Positions 9,401 to 17,890 of a stretch of 64,000 bases of DNA are shown here, piece after piece. A program made the translations under genes and the position numbers. Positions within the stretch are counted from its first letter, which is position 1; each line of letters starts with the position of its first letter. Below the pieces are notes generated by a model. That model did not search any database. It was not told the DNA's origin and saw only the letters and a list, made by a program, of their open reading frames with translations. This stretch comes from Prosthecobacter fusiformis. GTDB lineage: Bacteria > Verrucomicrobiota > Verrucomicrobiia > Verrucomicrobiales > Verrucomicrobiaceae. The stretch covers positions 372,001 to 436,000 of the forward strand of contig NZ_SOCA01000001.1 in NCBI RefSeq assembly GCF_004364345.1, given 5' to 3'.

Positions 9401-11621
9401 CACCCAGTCCAGCTTGGTGGCGAACTATCTCACCCTCAATGGCGGCACCCTGCGTGCATTGGCCTCTCTGACGCTGGCCGATACCAAGCGGGGGATTACC
9501 CTTGCAAGCTCGGGCGGGACTTTTGAAGTGGATAGTGGAATGACGCTGAAGATCGACAGCATCATCACCGGAGGTGCCCCGCTGAACAAGACCGGCATGG
9601 GCACGCTGGAACTGACAGCGGCCAACACTTACTCAGGCATCACCACCATTTATGGCGGGACACTCGCCCTCACTGGAGCGAATAACCGCCTGCCCGCCAC
9701 AGCCCGGATCAGTTTTGCCGACCGTCGCGACGATCCAGAAGGAGACAGTACCCTGGACCTCGGCGGTAACAGCCAGACGCTCGCCTCCCTGCAATTTACA
9801 ACCGACAAACCCGCCCTGACACCAACGGTCCCTTCCACGATCCCCTTTGATGTCTATATCACCAATGGCAGCCTGACGGTGAACAACTCTTCATCTGCAA
9901 TGAATTTCACGACCCGGAGCCAGGTCCAACCCCTCACGGTGGATATGAGCGGACTGACCAGCTATACCCACAATGGCGGCACGCAACAATTCAGCGTTGG
10001 CATGACAGGTGGCAGCCATACAGCCAACGGAACTACGGTCGTCGCTACAGTTACTTTGGCACAGACCAATAACATCACAGGGGGCACCCTTTATCTGGGA
10101 GAGGATACAGGAAGCTCGGGAGGCGGTTTTAGCCGGCTTTATTTGGGACAGACCAATACTTTAAATTTTAATACCATCAACCTGGGCAAAGACCGGTCCA
10201 GTGCCTTGCTCACTTTCGCTGATGACCTTTTGAATCCGACGGTCATCATCCGTGGAAACGACGGCACCTCCGCCGTCAGCGAATGGACCATGGGCAGACT
10301 GAACAATTTCAATGCCACTCCCTGGTACACCACAGCGGACTTTTCTAACGGGACACTGGACGCCTTGGTCACGACACTGGAAGTCGGCAGCGTCATCAAT
10401 CGTTTTGGTAACCTGACGGCTCAATTCATCATGGGCACAGGCACTCTGACGGTAACGAATTTAAACATCGGCTACGCCGAAGGCACCCGCAGCGACACTC
10501 CTGGCCAACGGGTAGCAAACAGCACTTTCACCCTTGCAGGTCCTGGAACGGTCAATGTGACCAATTTGACGCTGGCGAGAAACATCTCCGTCACTGGCAC
10601 CTCTGCGGCGAATGGAACCCTGCTAATCACGGATGGCACGGTCAATGTTGGTGAGGGCGGCATCAGCATGGCTTCATCGACGAATGCCGGGCATACGGCC
10701 AGTGGCACCCTGGATCTGCAAGGAGGAACACTCTCAGTTGAGGGGGATATTTTCAAACCTGCTGCGGGTGCAGGCACAGCCACAGCCACGGTCATTCTCA
10801 ATGGCGCCACCCTGGATATGAACGGCAACAACATAGGTAGTGCAGCACGTCCCCTGGATGTGATCACGCTACAAAAAGGCACCCTTCAAAATGTGGCCGA
10901 GATCAATGGTGGGGCCGCGATTACCAAAAGTGGAAGTGCCGATGACATCCTGCGCCTGGCAGGTACGAATACTTACACAGGAACCACGACTGTTTCAGGC
11001 GGCAGTCTGCTGGTAAACGGAACCCATTCGGGCGGTGGTGCCTACACGGTGCAGAGCGGTGCCACGCTGGGCGGCAGCGGTAGCATCACCCCAGCTTCTG
11101 GAGCGGGCATCACGATTGCCGCAGGTGCCACCCTTTCTGTGGGCGATGGCACCCTCACTGGCCAGACATTGCAACTGGCGCTGGCCCCTTCAGGACAGCT
11201 CAGTTTCACAGACAACACCAGTGTGCTGACACTGGATCTGCTGAGTGATCCTGGCAGCGGAGGCACAGATCATTCTGGAAATCCAGCCACGGCTGATCTC
11301 CTCACGGTGACTGGCACCATCAACCTGAATGGTGCCCGGCTGGTCATCGCTGACCCGAACGGATTGGCCGCAAGCTTTAGCAACGATGACACCTGGAAGA
11401 TTTTTGACTGGTCCGGCATCACCAATGATGGCTTGGGTGAAGATACCAATGTTTTCACCATTGATCCGCTGCTGGATCTGCCGGCCCTCTCCGGAGGCCG
11501 CTTCTGGGATCTGAGCGATCTTTACATCGGCGGCACCATCTCCGTGATCCCTGAACCCAGTCGGGCTATGTTGATCGCGCTCGGGATCTTCGGTTGTGTG
11601 CTGCGGCGCAGACGGAAGTGA
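6405..11621 (+). CDS. Giant secreted beta-repeat protein with PEP-CTERM anchor
   Basis: About 1738 residues. A signal peptide (hydrophobic VTILAGACLLN, cleavage likely after HAA) leads into a Gly/Thr/Ser/Asn-rich beta-helical body. Autotransporter-associated strand repeats recur with the form TKTGTGTLVLAGTNTFTG; clear copies are encoded near nucleotides 8350, 9285, 9580 and 10920, with a weaker one near 6880. The C-terminus has an IPEPS motif, a short hydrophobic helix and the tail RRRRK. That is a PEP-CTERM sorting signal, so the protein is expected to be processed by an exosortase and sent to the envelope or exterior. No autotransporter barrel is present. ATG 6405 places the signal peptide best; ATG 6375 is an alternative. 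Likely an adhesin or matrix protein. Confidence 0.88.
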   Translation: MCYSSSIANRVKGISSLVTILAGACLLNIHAAEFYWDADPALDGNQNGSGEWSSTALPLHWTPAAATTGSVNGAWVNAVDSIARVGAATGYTNAGEGGILTLGETITLNQLIMGSQAGAYTIAPGTGGYALNFGGTAPVIRNDSAEALTIQSGIQAAGGLIKQGEGRLVLSAASGESSGTGIFAIQEGTVQLATANTLPTGMSVVLGAQTMAGHLEVDQDQSVAGLAFQSRAAAAVNTVTIAEGATLTISGSLVTGIIDGTSNGDTTQASIAGDGSLVVNGGKIIVSSGARPSGSSTDTSILDMSGLNSFTANVVSFEIGRPTNAAGTYQGTGRSQGTVYLAENNSITTTSLVIGARAGTGTANNFLYLGQNNEINVDTIVLANGRFNGTLQFAAGLVDPTLTLRGTAGGDSRVALIAVGDSRNTTQFASSGGSSTPLGTINLTGGTVDLRIDTIHIGIGGTNSGGDNPNFGRGQGSFSFDGAESKVDINILNIGLSPNVSNSHPDDVDPYLSSVGNFEMGGGELTVNTQFAIARSEDGSTGRQQITQGTFTITGGSMLVGKTGAPVNIVMGDHTTTGTGMSTAVLNLNGGSASIVGNIVRGAGPTEGTVNLNGTDLNMNGGIIGTTALPMTLNLLSGSLSNVSEINGGGAVTKTGTGTLVLAGTNTFTGATTVSAGRLVVTSASALQSSSMVTVGSAGTFDFLPGDGGSYTFAATSGIALDLQSGATLGMELGSTTGSLILNPGASVNTESGALININLYSLTGQPIPSSSLLINSPTGGLTDNGATYSLGAVYNATNFTVSLTASDNQLIATTTNVAGLTAAYWMGGFAADNDAWAASNGSTQSNWVTNNDGTGTTALVPGATTDVFFSASGATLPATTTLGADMNIKSLTVTTASPLTLESTDNSLTIHGDAAITVAADAGAVNLNAPITLLGSAPVISVGNTGGLTLAGELSGSNGLTKTGIGTLTLGAAANPFSGRISILGGTLAISSEAALGVTQSSLVANYLTLNGGTLRALASLTLADTKRGITLASSGGTFEVDSGMTLKIDSIITGGAPLNKTGMGTLELTAANTYSGITTIYGGTLALTGANNRLPATARISFADRRDDPEGDSTLDLGGNSQTLASLQFTTDKPALTPTVPSTIPFDVYITNGSLTVNNSSSAMNFTTRSQVQPLTVDMSGLTSYTHNGGTQQFSVGMTGGSHTANGTTVVATVTLAQTNNITGGTLYLGEDTGSSGGGFSRLYLGQTNTLNFNTINLGKDRSSALLTFADDLLNPTVIIRGNDGTSAVSEWTMGRLNNFNATPWYTTADFSNGTLDALVTTLEVGSVINRFGNLTAQFIMGTGTLTVTNLNIGYAEGTRSDTPGQRVANSTFTLAGPGTVNVTNLTLARNISVTGTSAANGTLLITDGTVNVGEGGISMASSTNAGHTASGTLDLQGGTLSVEGDIFKPAAGAGTATATVILNGATLDMNGNNIGSAARPLDVITLQKGTLQNVAEINGGAAITKSGSADDILRLAGTNTYTGTTTVSGGSLLVNGTHSGGGAYTVQSGATLGGSGSITPASGAGITIAAGATLSVGDGTLTGQTLQLALAPSGQLSFTDNTSVLTLDLLSDPGSGGTDHSGNPATADLLTVTGTINLNGARLVIADPNGLAASFSNDDTWKIFDWSGITNDGLGEDTNVFTIDPLLDLPALSGGRFWDLSDLYIGGTISVIPEPSRAMLIALGIFGCVLRRRRK

Positions 11622-11635
11622 GATGATTCGTCGTG

Positions 11636-14600
11636 CTAAGGGCTGCCACGCAGGAAGGCGAGGAGATCCGCCATCTGTTCTTTCGTGATGGCGGCTTCGA
11701 GTCCGGGTGGCATCAGGCTCTTATCCGTGCTGACCATTTTTTTGATCTGGCTGCGCTGAATATTTTCGCTCAACCCACCCATCATTTTTAAAGTGACGCT
11801 GTCGGCGGATTCAGCAGAGATCAGGCCGCTGAGCATCCGTCCGTCCAGGGTCTCGATCGTATAAGCACACCAGCGGGCTTCGACCATCCGGTTGGGATCG
11901 AGGATGTCGGAAAGCAGAGCTTCTGGAGGTTTGGCTTTCACATCAGAAAGCGGGGGGCCCACTTCTACGCCTAGGTTGCCATGCTTGTGGCAGGTGATGC
12001 AGATCATGGAGAAAACTTGCTGTCCTTTGGCGACATCTCCCTTCATTTCCGTGCTGGCCATGTAACTGGTGATCACTGCCGCACGATCTTCGCTGGGCTG
12101 GCCAAAAAGCTTCACGGACAGATCACGCAGTTCCCCTGTTCCTCGTTGATAGCGCCAGCGTGTTTCCACATCCACCAAAGCGGGTGAAAACTCGCCCTTG
12201 TCCATGCGCTTGAACAAAGCCAGTGCCGTCTTTGCATTCGAGGTGAGCAATGTCACCAGTGCCGGTCTGACCGTAGGCCCGGCCATAGGCAGCAACTCAT
12301 AAATCAATGAGGACGCCTTATCTGCCCCATACTTTTTCAAGACCGCGAGTGCAGCAGTCTGCAACTCAGGCGGCTGGCCTTCAGACAATAACGTACGCAA
12401 CACCGGACGCGCCGCTTCCCATGGCCGCTGAGCCAGCAAAGGCAGCACCGCAAGACGCTGGTCCAAAGGAGCTTTGGCATCGCTCATGACAACATCCACC
12501 TTGGTCAATAATGCCCCGATCTCTGCGGCGGCAGCTTCCAAACCCGTCGGCGGCTTGGCCACCCAAGCGGCCAATGTTTTTGCTCCCAGTTTTCCACTGG
12601 ATTTAGGGATACCTTCGGCGAAGCCCTGAAGAACGGCAGGCTTCCACCAAGTGAGAGTTTCCGATGGAGTCTGAAGGGTCTTCAGCGCGAGTTTAAAATC
12701 CTCAAGAATACCTGAGGCCGTGGAGGCATTGGCCAGAGCGCGAAAGCTTTCCATGGCCTGGGGGGAATAGGTCTTCGTCAGGACACCCAGAGAGATCACT
12801 TTTTCAAGAACGGCACCCGCGGAATGCGAACTGGAACTGAGGACAGCACGAGCCATCCAAGGATCTTCGGGAGATGAACTGATTGCCTCAGCCCGCATGG
12901 TTACCACTGCATCTGCGGGCGGACCACTCACATCCGGTTGATCCAGAATCAGGAAGAAGGTTTTGCGATTCACGTCGTCAATCTTTTCCGGCCCAGTGGC
13001 TACAGACTCACCGCGCTCTACAAGAAGTCGCTGAGCCGTCTCGCGCTGCCAAGCGTTCTCATGACCTAACCAAGAGGTTAGTTTTTCAATTTCTTTAGGC
13101 GCAGCTTCGATCTTCGCCACTTTCTGCCCCTTCTTCACGATGCGCCAGATTCGACCTTCGTTTTCACCCTGGCGCATGTCGTGGGTCTTGACGAACTCCT
13201 CTGGAAAGAAGCGAGCATGGTCGATCCAACGGCGATAGATGTCGCAGATATACATGGCACCATCGGGGCCGGTGGTCATGTTCACGGGACGGCACCATTC
13301 ATCGCTGCTGCGGAAAAACTCCGTGCGGTCGCCCACCCGCGTGGCCTTCAGCGAGGCACCGTTCGTTTCCACCTTGTAGCGGGTAATCAACTGGCCGGTC
13401 GGGTCGGGCACAAAGATGTTGTTCTTCAGTTCCGGCATGAGCGGGCCGCGATAGACACCCAGGCCACTACAAGCGGTATTGGTCCCGGCATGGGCATCCG
13501 CTGTCGTATGTGTGATTTTCAGCGGATAAACCCGCGTCTCGGCTCCTGCTGGGGCGATGTTTTCATATCCCTCGCCGATACCTGCATAGGGGTTGCGCAT
13601 CACCGCCTCATAAGGCATCACGGCAAACATCACCGGCACACGGTTGGAGCAGGAAAAATGGCGTCCGAAGTCATCAAACGATCCGCCGTATTGGCCGTAG
13701 CCACTCACCGGCTCAATCTTGCCCGTCTTCGGATCCCAGCAGAAGTTGTAGCGGCTTACATTAGCGGCGTCACTCTTGGCGGTGGGATAGATCTCCTTGG
13801 CATCCAGGCCGTTGTTGAAATACACTTTGTTATCCAATCCCCAGCGTGGAGCGCTGACCTGAAGCTGACTGTGGCGTGGATTGAAACCCTTGATCAGCGG
13901 CTCGTTGATATCCGCCTTGCCATCGCCATCGGTATCTTTCAGAAAGAGAATCTGGGTGCGCGTGGTGGCGATGAGGCCGCCATTGTAGGGCAGCAGACCT
14001 TGCACGTGATCCACATGATCTGCAAAAGTCACTGCCTTGTCCATGCGGCCATCACCATCCTCATCGGTCAGCATTTGGATACGAGAGAGTGCGGGCTTGC
14101 CTGGTTCAGGGCCCAGGGGGTAATCACGCATGTCCGCCACATACATGCGGCCCCCGGCATCCCAGGTCACTTCCACGGGATCCAGCACCAGTGGTTCACA
14201 AGCCACCAATTGGGCTTCATAATCACCGTCTAGCTGGATCAGCTTTTGTGATTCCTCTGGGGAAAGTGCGGAGGTCTGGCCATCGCGCACACTGACATCA
14301 CTGCCGCCACTGGCTTGTATGGGATTCCATTTTTCGACAAACTGGCCTAACGGGTGAAGTTCATAACGGCGCACAATCATCTCCGCTCCTTCCGTCTGGA
14401 TGCAGATGCGGCCTTCGGCAGGTTTGCAATCAAAGGCTTCGTTCACTAGCAGACCATTGACAAAATATTGCAGTGTGTCGCCCTTGGCGATGACTTCCAG
14501 CCGGTTCCAGTCGCCCACTGGGGAATCTGGGTCCGCCTTGCCCCGGAAGTTGATTTTATCCGCCCAGTCTTCGTCCCGTTTTTCCCAGTTGATGCGGCCT

Positions 14601-15136
14601 TTGAGCACTTGCTGGCGTTGGGCTCCTTTCTTCCACCGCTTTTCCTTATCCCGGTCCAGTTCATACTCAGCGGCAACGCTGGTGATGAGTTCTGTGCCGT
14701 CTGCCAGCTTAGGGGACAGCACCAAAATATCCCCGATACCGCCTTCAATGATCTGCGCCTCGATGCTGGCCATCCAGGTATCCCCATAAGCACCGTGAGG
14801 GCCATAGGCATGCACGAGGATGCCATTATCGCGGGCGCGATCCACCCGCTTCCCCCAGGTCTTCGCGCCCCATTTAAATTCTACGACCAAGTGATAATCC
14901 TTGAAGCTTTCCTTTGTGACCATGTAGCCATAACCGCGACCACTGATGTGCAGCATCGCCTCCTTTAATTGGAACACCTGGTCCGCAGGATCATGAAAAT
15001 CCGCCTTCGGATTGATATGATATTCCACCGCACCAGCCCTCATAAGGTCCAGCACATTGATTTTTTGAGTGACTGGATCAGCCCCCATCAAGACGGAACC
15101 GAAGGCAAGAATACAGAGAGAGGTGAGTCGCATCAT
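11636..15136 (-). CDS. DUF1080 / PVC-type heme-binding dehydrogenase fusion
   Basis: About 1166 residues, exported (MMRLTSLCILAFGSVLMG signal). Domains in order: a 3-keto-disaccharide hydrolase/DUF1080 jelly-roll (about 30-265), a PVC membrane-bound-dehydrogenase beta-propeller (about 295-670, with DEDGDGRMD and DTDGDGKAD calcium-like loops), a HEAT-like helical region (about 690-1000), and a C-terminal cytochrome c domain with CITCH. Such proteins are typical of Planctomycetes and Verrucomicrobia and are thought to oxidise sugars or polyols in the periplasm; the exact substrate is unknown. I moved the start to the first Met of the signal peptide; an upstream ATG at 15175 would add 13 residues before it. 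Confidence 0.87.
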   Translation of the reverse strand: MMRLTSLCILAFGSVLMGADPVTQKINVLDLMRAGAVEYHINPKADFHDPADQVFQLKEAMLHISGRGYGYMVTKESFKDYHLVVEFKWGAKTWGKRVDRARDNGILVHAYGPHGAYGDTWMASIEAQIIEGGIGDILVLSPKLADGTELITSVAAEYELDRDKEKRWKKGAQRQQVLKGRINWEKRDEDWADKINFRGKADPDSPVGDWNRLEVIAKGDTLQYFVNGLLVNEAFDCKPAEGRICIQTEGAEMIVRRYELHPLGQFVEKWNPIQASGGSDVSVRDGQTSALSPEESQKLIQLDGDYEAQLVACEPLVLDPVEVTWDAGGRMYVADMRDYPLGPEPGKPALSRIQMLTDEDGDGRMDKAVTFADHVDHVQGLLPYNGGLIATTRTQILFLKDTDGDGKADINEPLIKGFNPRHSQLQVSAPRWGLDNKVYFNNGLDAKEIYPTAKSDAANVSRYNFCWDPKTGKIEPVSGYGQYGGSFDDFGRHFSCSNRVPVMFAVMPYEAVMRNPYAGIGEGYENIAPAGAETRVYPLKITHTTADAHAGTNTACSGLGVYRGPLMPELKNNIFVPDPTGQLITRYKVETNGASLKATRVGDRTEFFRSSDEWCRPVNMTTGPDGAMYICDIYRRWIDHARFFPEEFVKTHDMRQGENEGRIWRIVKKGQKVAKIEAAPKEIEKLTSWLGHENAWQRETAQRLLVERGESVATGPEKIDDVNRKTFFLILDQPDVSGPPADAVVTMRAEAISSSPEDPWMARAVLSSSSHSAGAVLEKVISLGVLTKTYSPQAMESFRALANASTASGILEDFKLALKTLQTPSETLTWWKPAVLQGFAEGIPKSSGKLGAKTLAAWVAKPPTGLEAAAAEIGALLTKVDVVMSDAKAPLDQRLAVLPLLAQRPWEAARPVLRTLLSEGQPPELQTAALAVLKKYGADKASSLIYELLPMAGPTVRPALVTLLTSNAKTALALFKRMDKGEFSPALVDVETRWRYQRGTGELRDLSVKLFGQPSEDRAAVITSYMASTEMKGDVAKGQQVFSMICITCHKHGNLGVEVGPPLSDVKAKPPEALLSDILDPNRMVEARWCAYTIETLDGRMLSGLISAESADSVTLKMMGGLSENIQRSQIKKMVSTDKSLMPPGLEAAITKEQMADLLAFLRGSP

Positions 15137-15237
15137 GAAGTGTTTGGGAACCTCTGTTATTAACGGATCATTCATCCCCGCTCTCCGCGCTTATGGCACG
15201 GGTGGTGATGCTTTTGTGATATGCCGATGGATGTACG

Positions 15238-15271
15238 CAAAACAGCCGGAGCTTTTCGGCCCCGGCTGTTT
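15238..15271 (-). terminator. Intrinsic terminator after the RpiB-GlyA gene
   Basis: A perfect 10-bp stem (AAACAGCCGG at 15240-15249 with CCGGCTGTTT at 15262-15271) encloses a 12-base loop. Read on the minus strand it ends in TTTT. It lies about 25 bases past the stop of the minus-strand fusion gene. Confidence 0.75.
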
Positions 15272-15296
15272 GTGAATTCACGAATGCGACTGTGAC

Positions 15297-17006
15297 TTAC
15301 GGCAGAGGGAAGCGCTCGTTCACCGTGGCGATCTCGGCGCGGATGGCGGAGAGGACTTCGGCATTGTCTTTGTTGTTCAAAGCCTTGTCGATCCAGTTGG
15401 CGATCTGCACCATCTCAGCTTCCTTCATGCCACGGGTAGTGACTGCCGGAGTGCCGATGCGGATACCACCACCGAGGGTGATCTTCTCCGTATCAAACGG
15501 GATGCCGTTTTTGTTCACGGTGATGCCGGCGTGGTCCAGAGTTTCGCTGGCGACTTTGCCATTCAGGCCGCGAGGACGCAGGTCCACGAGCATGAGGTGG
15601 TTGTCCGTGCCACCGCTAACGATGCGGTAGCCCAGCTCGGTAAGACGGGCAGCCAGTGCCTGGGCGTTCTTGACGATCTGCTTGGTGTATTCGGAGAACT
15701 CAGGCTTCAGGCACTCACCAAAGCACACAGCTTTGGCGGCGATGACGTGCATGAGCGGTCCGCCCTGGACGCCGGGGAACACTTGGCTGTTGATCTTCTT
15801 GATGAGGTCTTCGTTATTCGTCAGCACGATCCCGCCGCGAGGTCCGCGCAGGGACTTGTGCGTGGTGCTGGTGACGAAGTCCGCGTATTCCATCGGGTTC
15901 GGGTGCTGGCCACCAGCGACGAGACCGGCGATGTGCGCCATATCCACGAAGAGATAGGCACCGACACTTTTGGCGATCTCGCTCATCTTTTTGAAGTCAA
16001 TGATGCGCGGATAGGCGGAAGCACCGGCGGTGATCATCTTTGGCTGCTCGCGCTTGGCCACTTCGGCAAGTTCATCATAATCGATGAGCTCATTGTCCTG
16101 ACGGACGCCATACTGGCAGAAGTTGTAGAAGCGGCCGGAGAAATTCGCCGGATTTCCGTGGGTGAGGTGCCCCCCGTGGGCGAGGTTCATGCCCAGCACC
16201 TTGTCACCGGGCTGCAGCACGCTGAAGTAAACAGCGGCATTGGCCTGGGAGCCGGAGTGCGGCTGCACGTTGGCATACTTGGCACCGAAGAGCTTGCACA
16301 CGCGGTCAATGGCGAGCTGCTCCACCTTGTCCACTTCTTCACAGCCACCATACCAGCGCTTGCCGGGATAACCTTCGGCATACTTGTTGGTCAGGCAGGA
16401 GCCCTGCGCAGCCATGACGGCTTTGCTGGTGAAGTTCTCGCTGGCGATCAGCTCGATGTTGTTCTGCTGACGATGCTGCTCACCGCGCACGATTTCGGCG
16501 ACGGCGGGGTCTGCGGATTCCAGGATGGTGAGGGGGTGGAGTTGTGGCTGGGTGTTCATTTTGGCGACTCGGCGTCCGTGGCGGCCTCCGGCAAAGGGCG
16601 TCTTCAACCAGGCGTTGAGGATTTCTTTGGTGGTGGCTTCGGAAGTGGTTTTGGCAGCGAGGCACAGGACATTGGAGTCGTTGTGCTCGCGGGTGATGGC
16701 GGCGGTTTCAGGATCGCTGACAAGGCTGGCCTGAATGCCTGGGTGACGGTTGGCGGCGATGCTCATGCCGATGCCCGTCGTGCAGACGAGGATACCGGCA
16801 TCGGCATCCCCGGAAAGAACGCTCTGGGAGACCAGCTCAGCATAGTCCGGATAGTCCACGGAATCACCCGAATGGGTGCCAAAGTCCTGGATGGTATACC
16901 CGCTGCTCTGGAGATGGGCGACGACCGCCTGCTTCAGCACCACGCCGCCATGGTCGGAACCGATGGCGAGGGTTTGCGGCAGGTCAGGGGCGGTGGATGT
17001 GCTCAT
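15297..17006 (-). CDS. glyA: RpiB-GlyA fusion: ribose-5-phosphate isomerase B + serine hydroxymethyltransferase
   Basis: A single 569-residue frame joins two complete enzymes. Residues 1-149 are RpiB: GSDHGG at 16-21, catalytic-type C75 in [10 protein letters not shown], and the usual GGRHGRRV end. Residues 150-569 are PLP-dependent Gly[24 protein letters not shown], and Schiff-base Lys in [13 protein letters not shown] near residue 383. RpiB links ribulose- and ribose-5-phosphate; GlyA makes glycine and one-carbon units from serine. There is no stop at the join, and the Met that would begin GlyA (codon at 16559-16557) has no Shine-Dalgarno. A separate internal start is possible but not indicated. 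In Bacillus, ywlE-rpiB-glyA lie together, and here the phosphatase gene is also adjacent. Confidence 0.92.
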   Translation of the reverse strand: MSTSTAPDLPQTLAIGSDHGGVVLKQAVVAHLQSSGYTIQDFGTHSGDSVDYPDYAELVSQSVLSGDADAGILVCTTGIGMSIAANRHPGIQASLVSDPETAAITREHNDSNVLCLAAKTTSEATTKEILNAWLKTPFAGGRHGRRVAKMNTQPQLHPLTILESADPAVAEIVRGEQHRQQNNIELIASENFTSKAVMAAQGSCLTNKYAEGYPGKRWYGGCEEVDKVEQLAIDRVCKLFGAKYANVQPHSGSQANAAVYFSVLQPGDKVLGMNLAHGGHLTHGNPANFSGRFYNFCQYGVRQDNELIDYDELAEVAKREQPKMITAGASAYPRIIDFKKMSEIAKSVGAYLFVDMAHIAGLVAGGQHPNPMEYADFVTSTTHKSLRGPRGGIVLTNNEDLIKKINSQVFPGVQGGPLMHVIAAKAVCFGECLKPEFSEYTKQIVKNAQALAARLTELGYRIVSGGTDNHLMLVDLRPRGLNGKVASETLDHAGITVNKNGIPFDTEKITLGGGIRIGTPAVTTRGMKEAEMVQIANWIDKALNNKDNAEVLSAIRAEIATVNERFPLP

Positions 17007-17147
17007 AGAGATGATTGGCGAAAAGGAGGTGAAAGGGAAAATGAAAAGATCGAATACAAAAATGCAGAAAACGAATGATGGGACGGGGTGCGGCAGGGAG
17101 ATGATTCACCGGGAAAAAGCATCCTCAAAGGGGCTTCTTCCCGCTGG

Positions 17148-17645
17148 CTAATCGCCCTGCGCTGTACCTCGGCCGGCCTCCGCTTTCCAGGTTTGCTCGA
17201 TGTAGGCAAGCACGCAGGGAAGCATCTTTTCCAGATGCTCCAGCGTCTCGCGATACTCGGAAAGGTCACCTCCAAAGGGGTCGCTCAGATCCCGCCCACG
17301 CAGGCTGTCGTCAGCGGCGAATTCGGAGATGAGATAGATTTTGTCATCCGCCTCCGGGTAGTCTGAGAGGATGGCCGCCACATGATTGCGGCTCATGGCG
17401 AAGATGTGCGTGGCGGATTCCACCAGGTCCACCGTCACGGCGCGGCTTTTGTGTTTGGTCAGGTCCAGGCCACGCTCCTTGGCCAGGGTGACGCTGTAGC
17501 GGCTGGCGGGCTGGCCGGAATAGGCCCCCACACCAGCGCTGCTCACCTGATAATCTGGATGCGCCTTCACCAGATCACGGAAAACCACCTCAGCCAGGGG
17601 GCTGCGGCAGGTGTTTCCGGTGCAGACGAAGAGGACGTTTTTCAA
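17148..17645 (-). CDS. Low-molecular-weight protein-tyrosine/arginine phosphatase
   Basis: 165-residue cytoplasmic phosphatase. The P-loop CTGNTCR (C8 to R14) follows strand one, and the general-acid loop DLSDPFGGD is near residue 120. It is upstream of and co-directional with the RpiB-GlyA gene (141-base gap), matching the ywlE-rpiB-glyA order of Bacillus; YwlE is a protein-arginine phosphatase. The substrate here (phosphotyrosine or phosphoarginine) cannot be settled from the motif. It is divergent from the DUF6600 lipoprotein gene across 245 bases in which I see no further gene. Confidence 0.9.
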   Translation of the reverse strand: MKNVLFVCTGNTCRSPLAEVVFRDLVKAHPDYQVSSAGVGAYSGQPASRYSVTLAKERGLDLTKHKSRAVTVDLVESATHIFAMSRNHVAAILSDYPEADDKIYLISEFAADDSLRGRDLSDPFGGDLSEYRETLEHLEKMLPCVLAYIEQTWKAEAGRGTAQGD

Positions 17646-17890
17646 AAGGGCGCGCGGGTTTCAGAGACTACGCCCCACCAGGGTTGGCGGGACGGCAGAT
17701 TGCCGCGCCTGGGCGTTTTGTCAAAAGGGGAGTGAAACTGGTACCCGGAAGCAGGGATACTTATCATCACACCTCCAGGCAGGTGTATTTCCACGAAACC
17801 CATGTTTTGATTCCCATTCTTCGCAGAATCCTGCAAGATGCCTGAACAAGATTTGCAGCCGCTCCGTCGAAGCCCAGGTCCATCCATTTT

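Noticed and set aside
15531-17078. Long open frame on the plus strand opposite the RpiB-GlyA gene (about 515 codons)
   Set aside because: It is an antisense shadow of a clearly recognised fusion enzyme in high-GC DNA.
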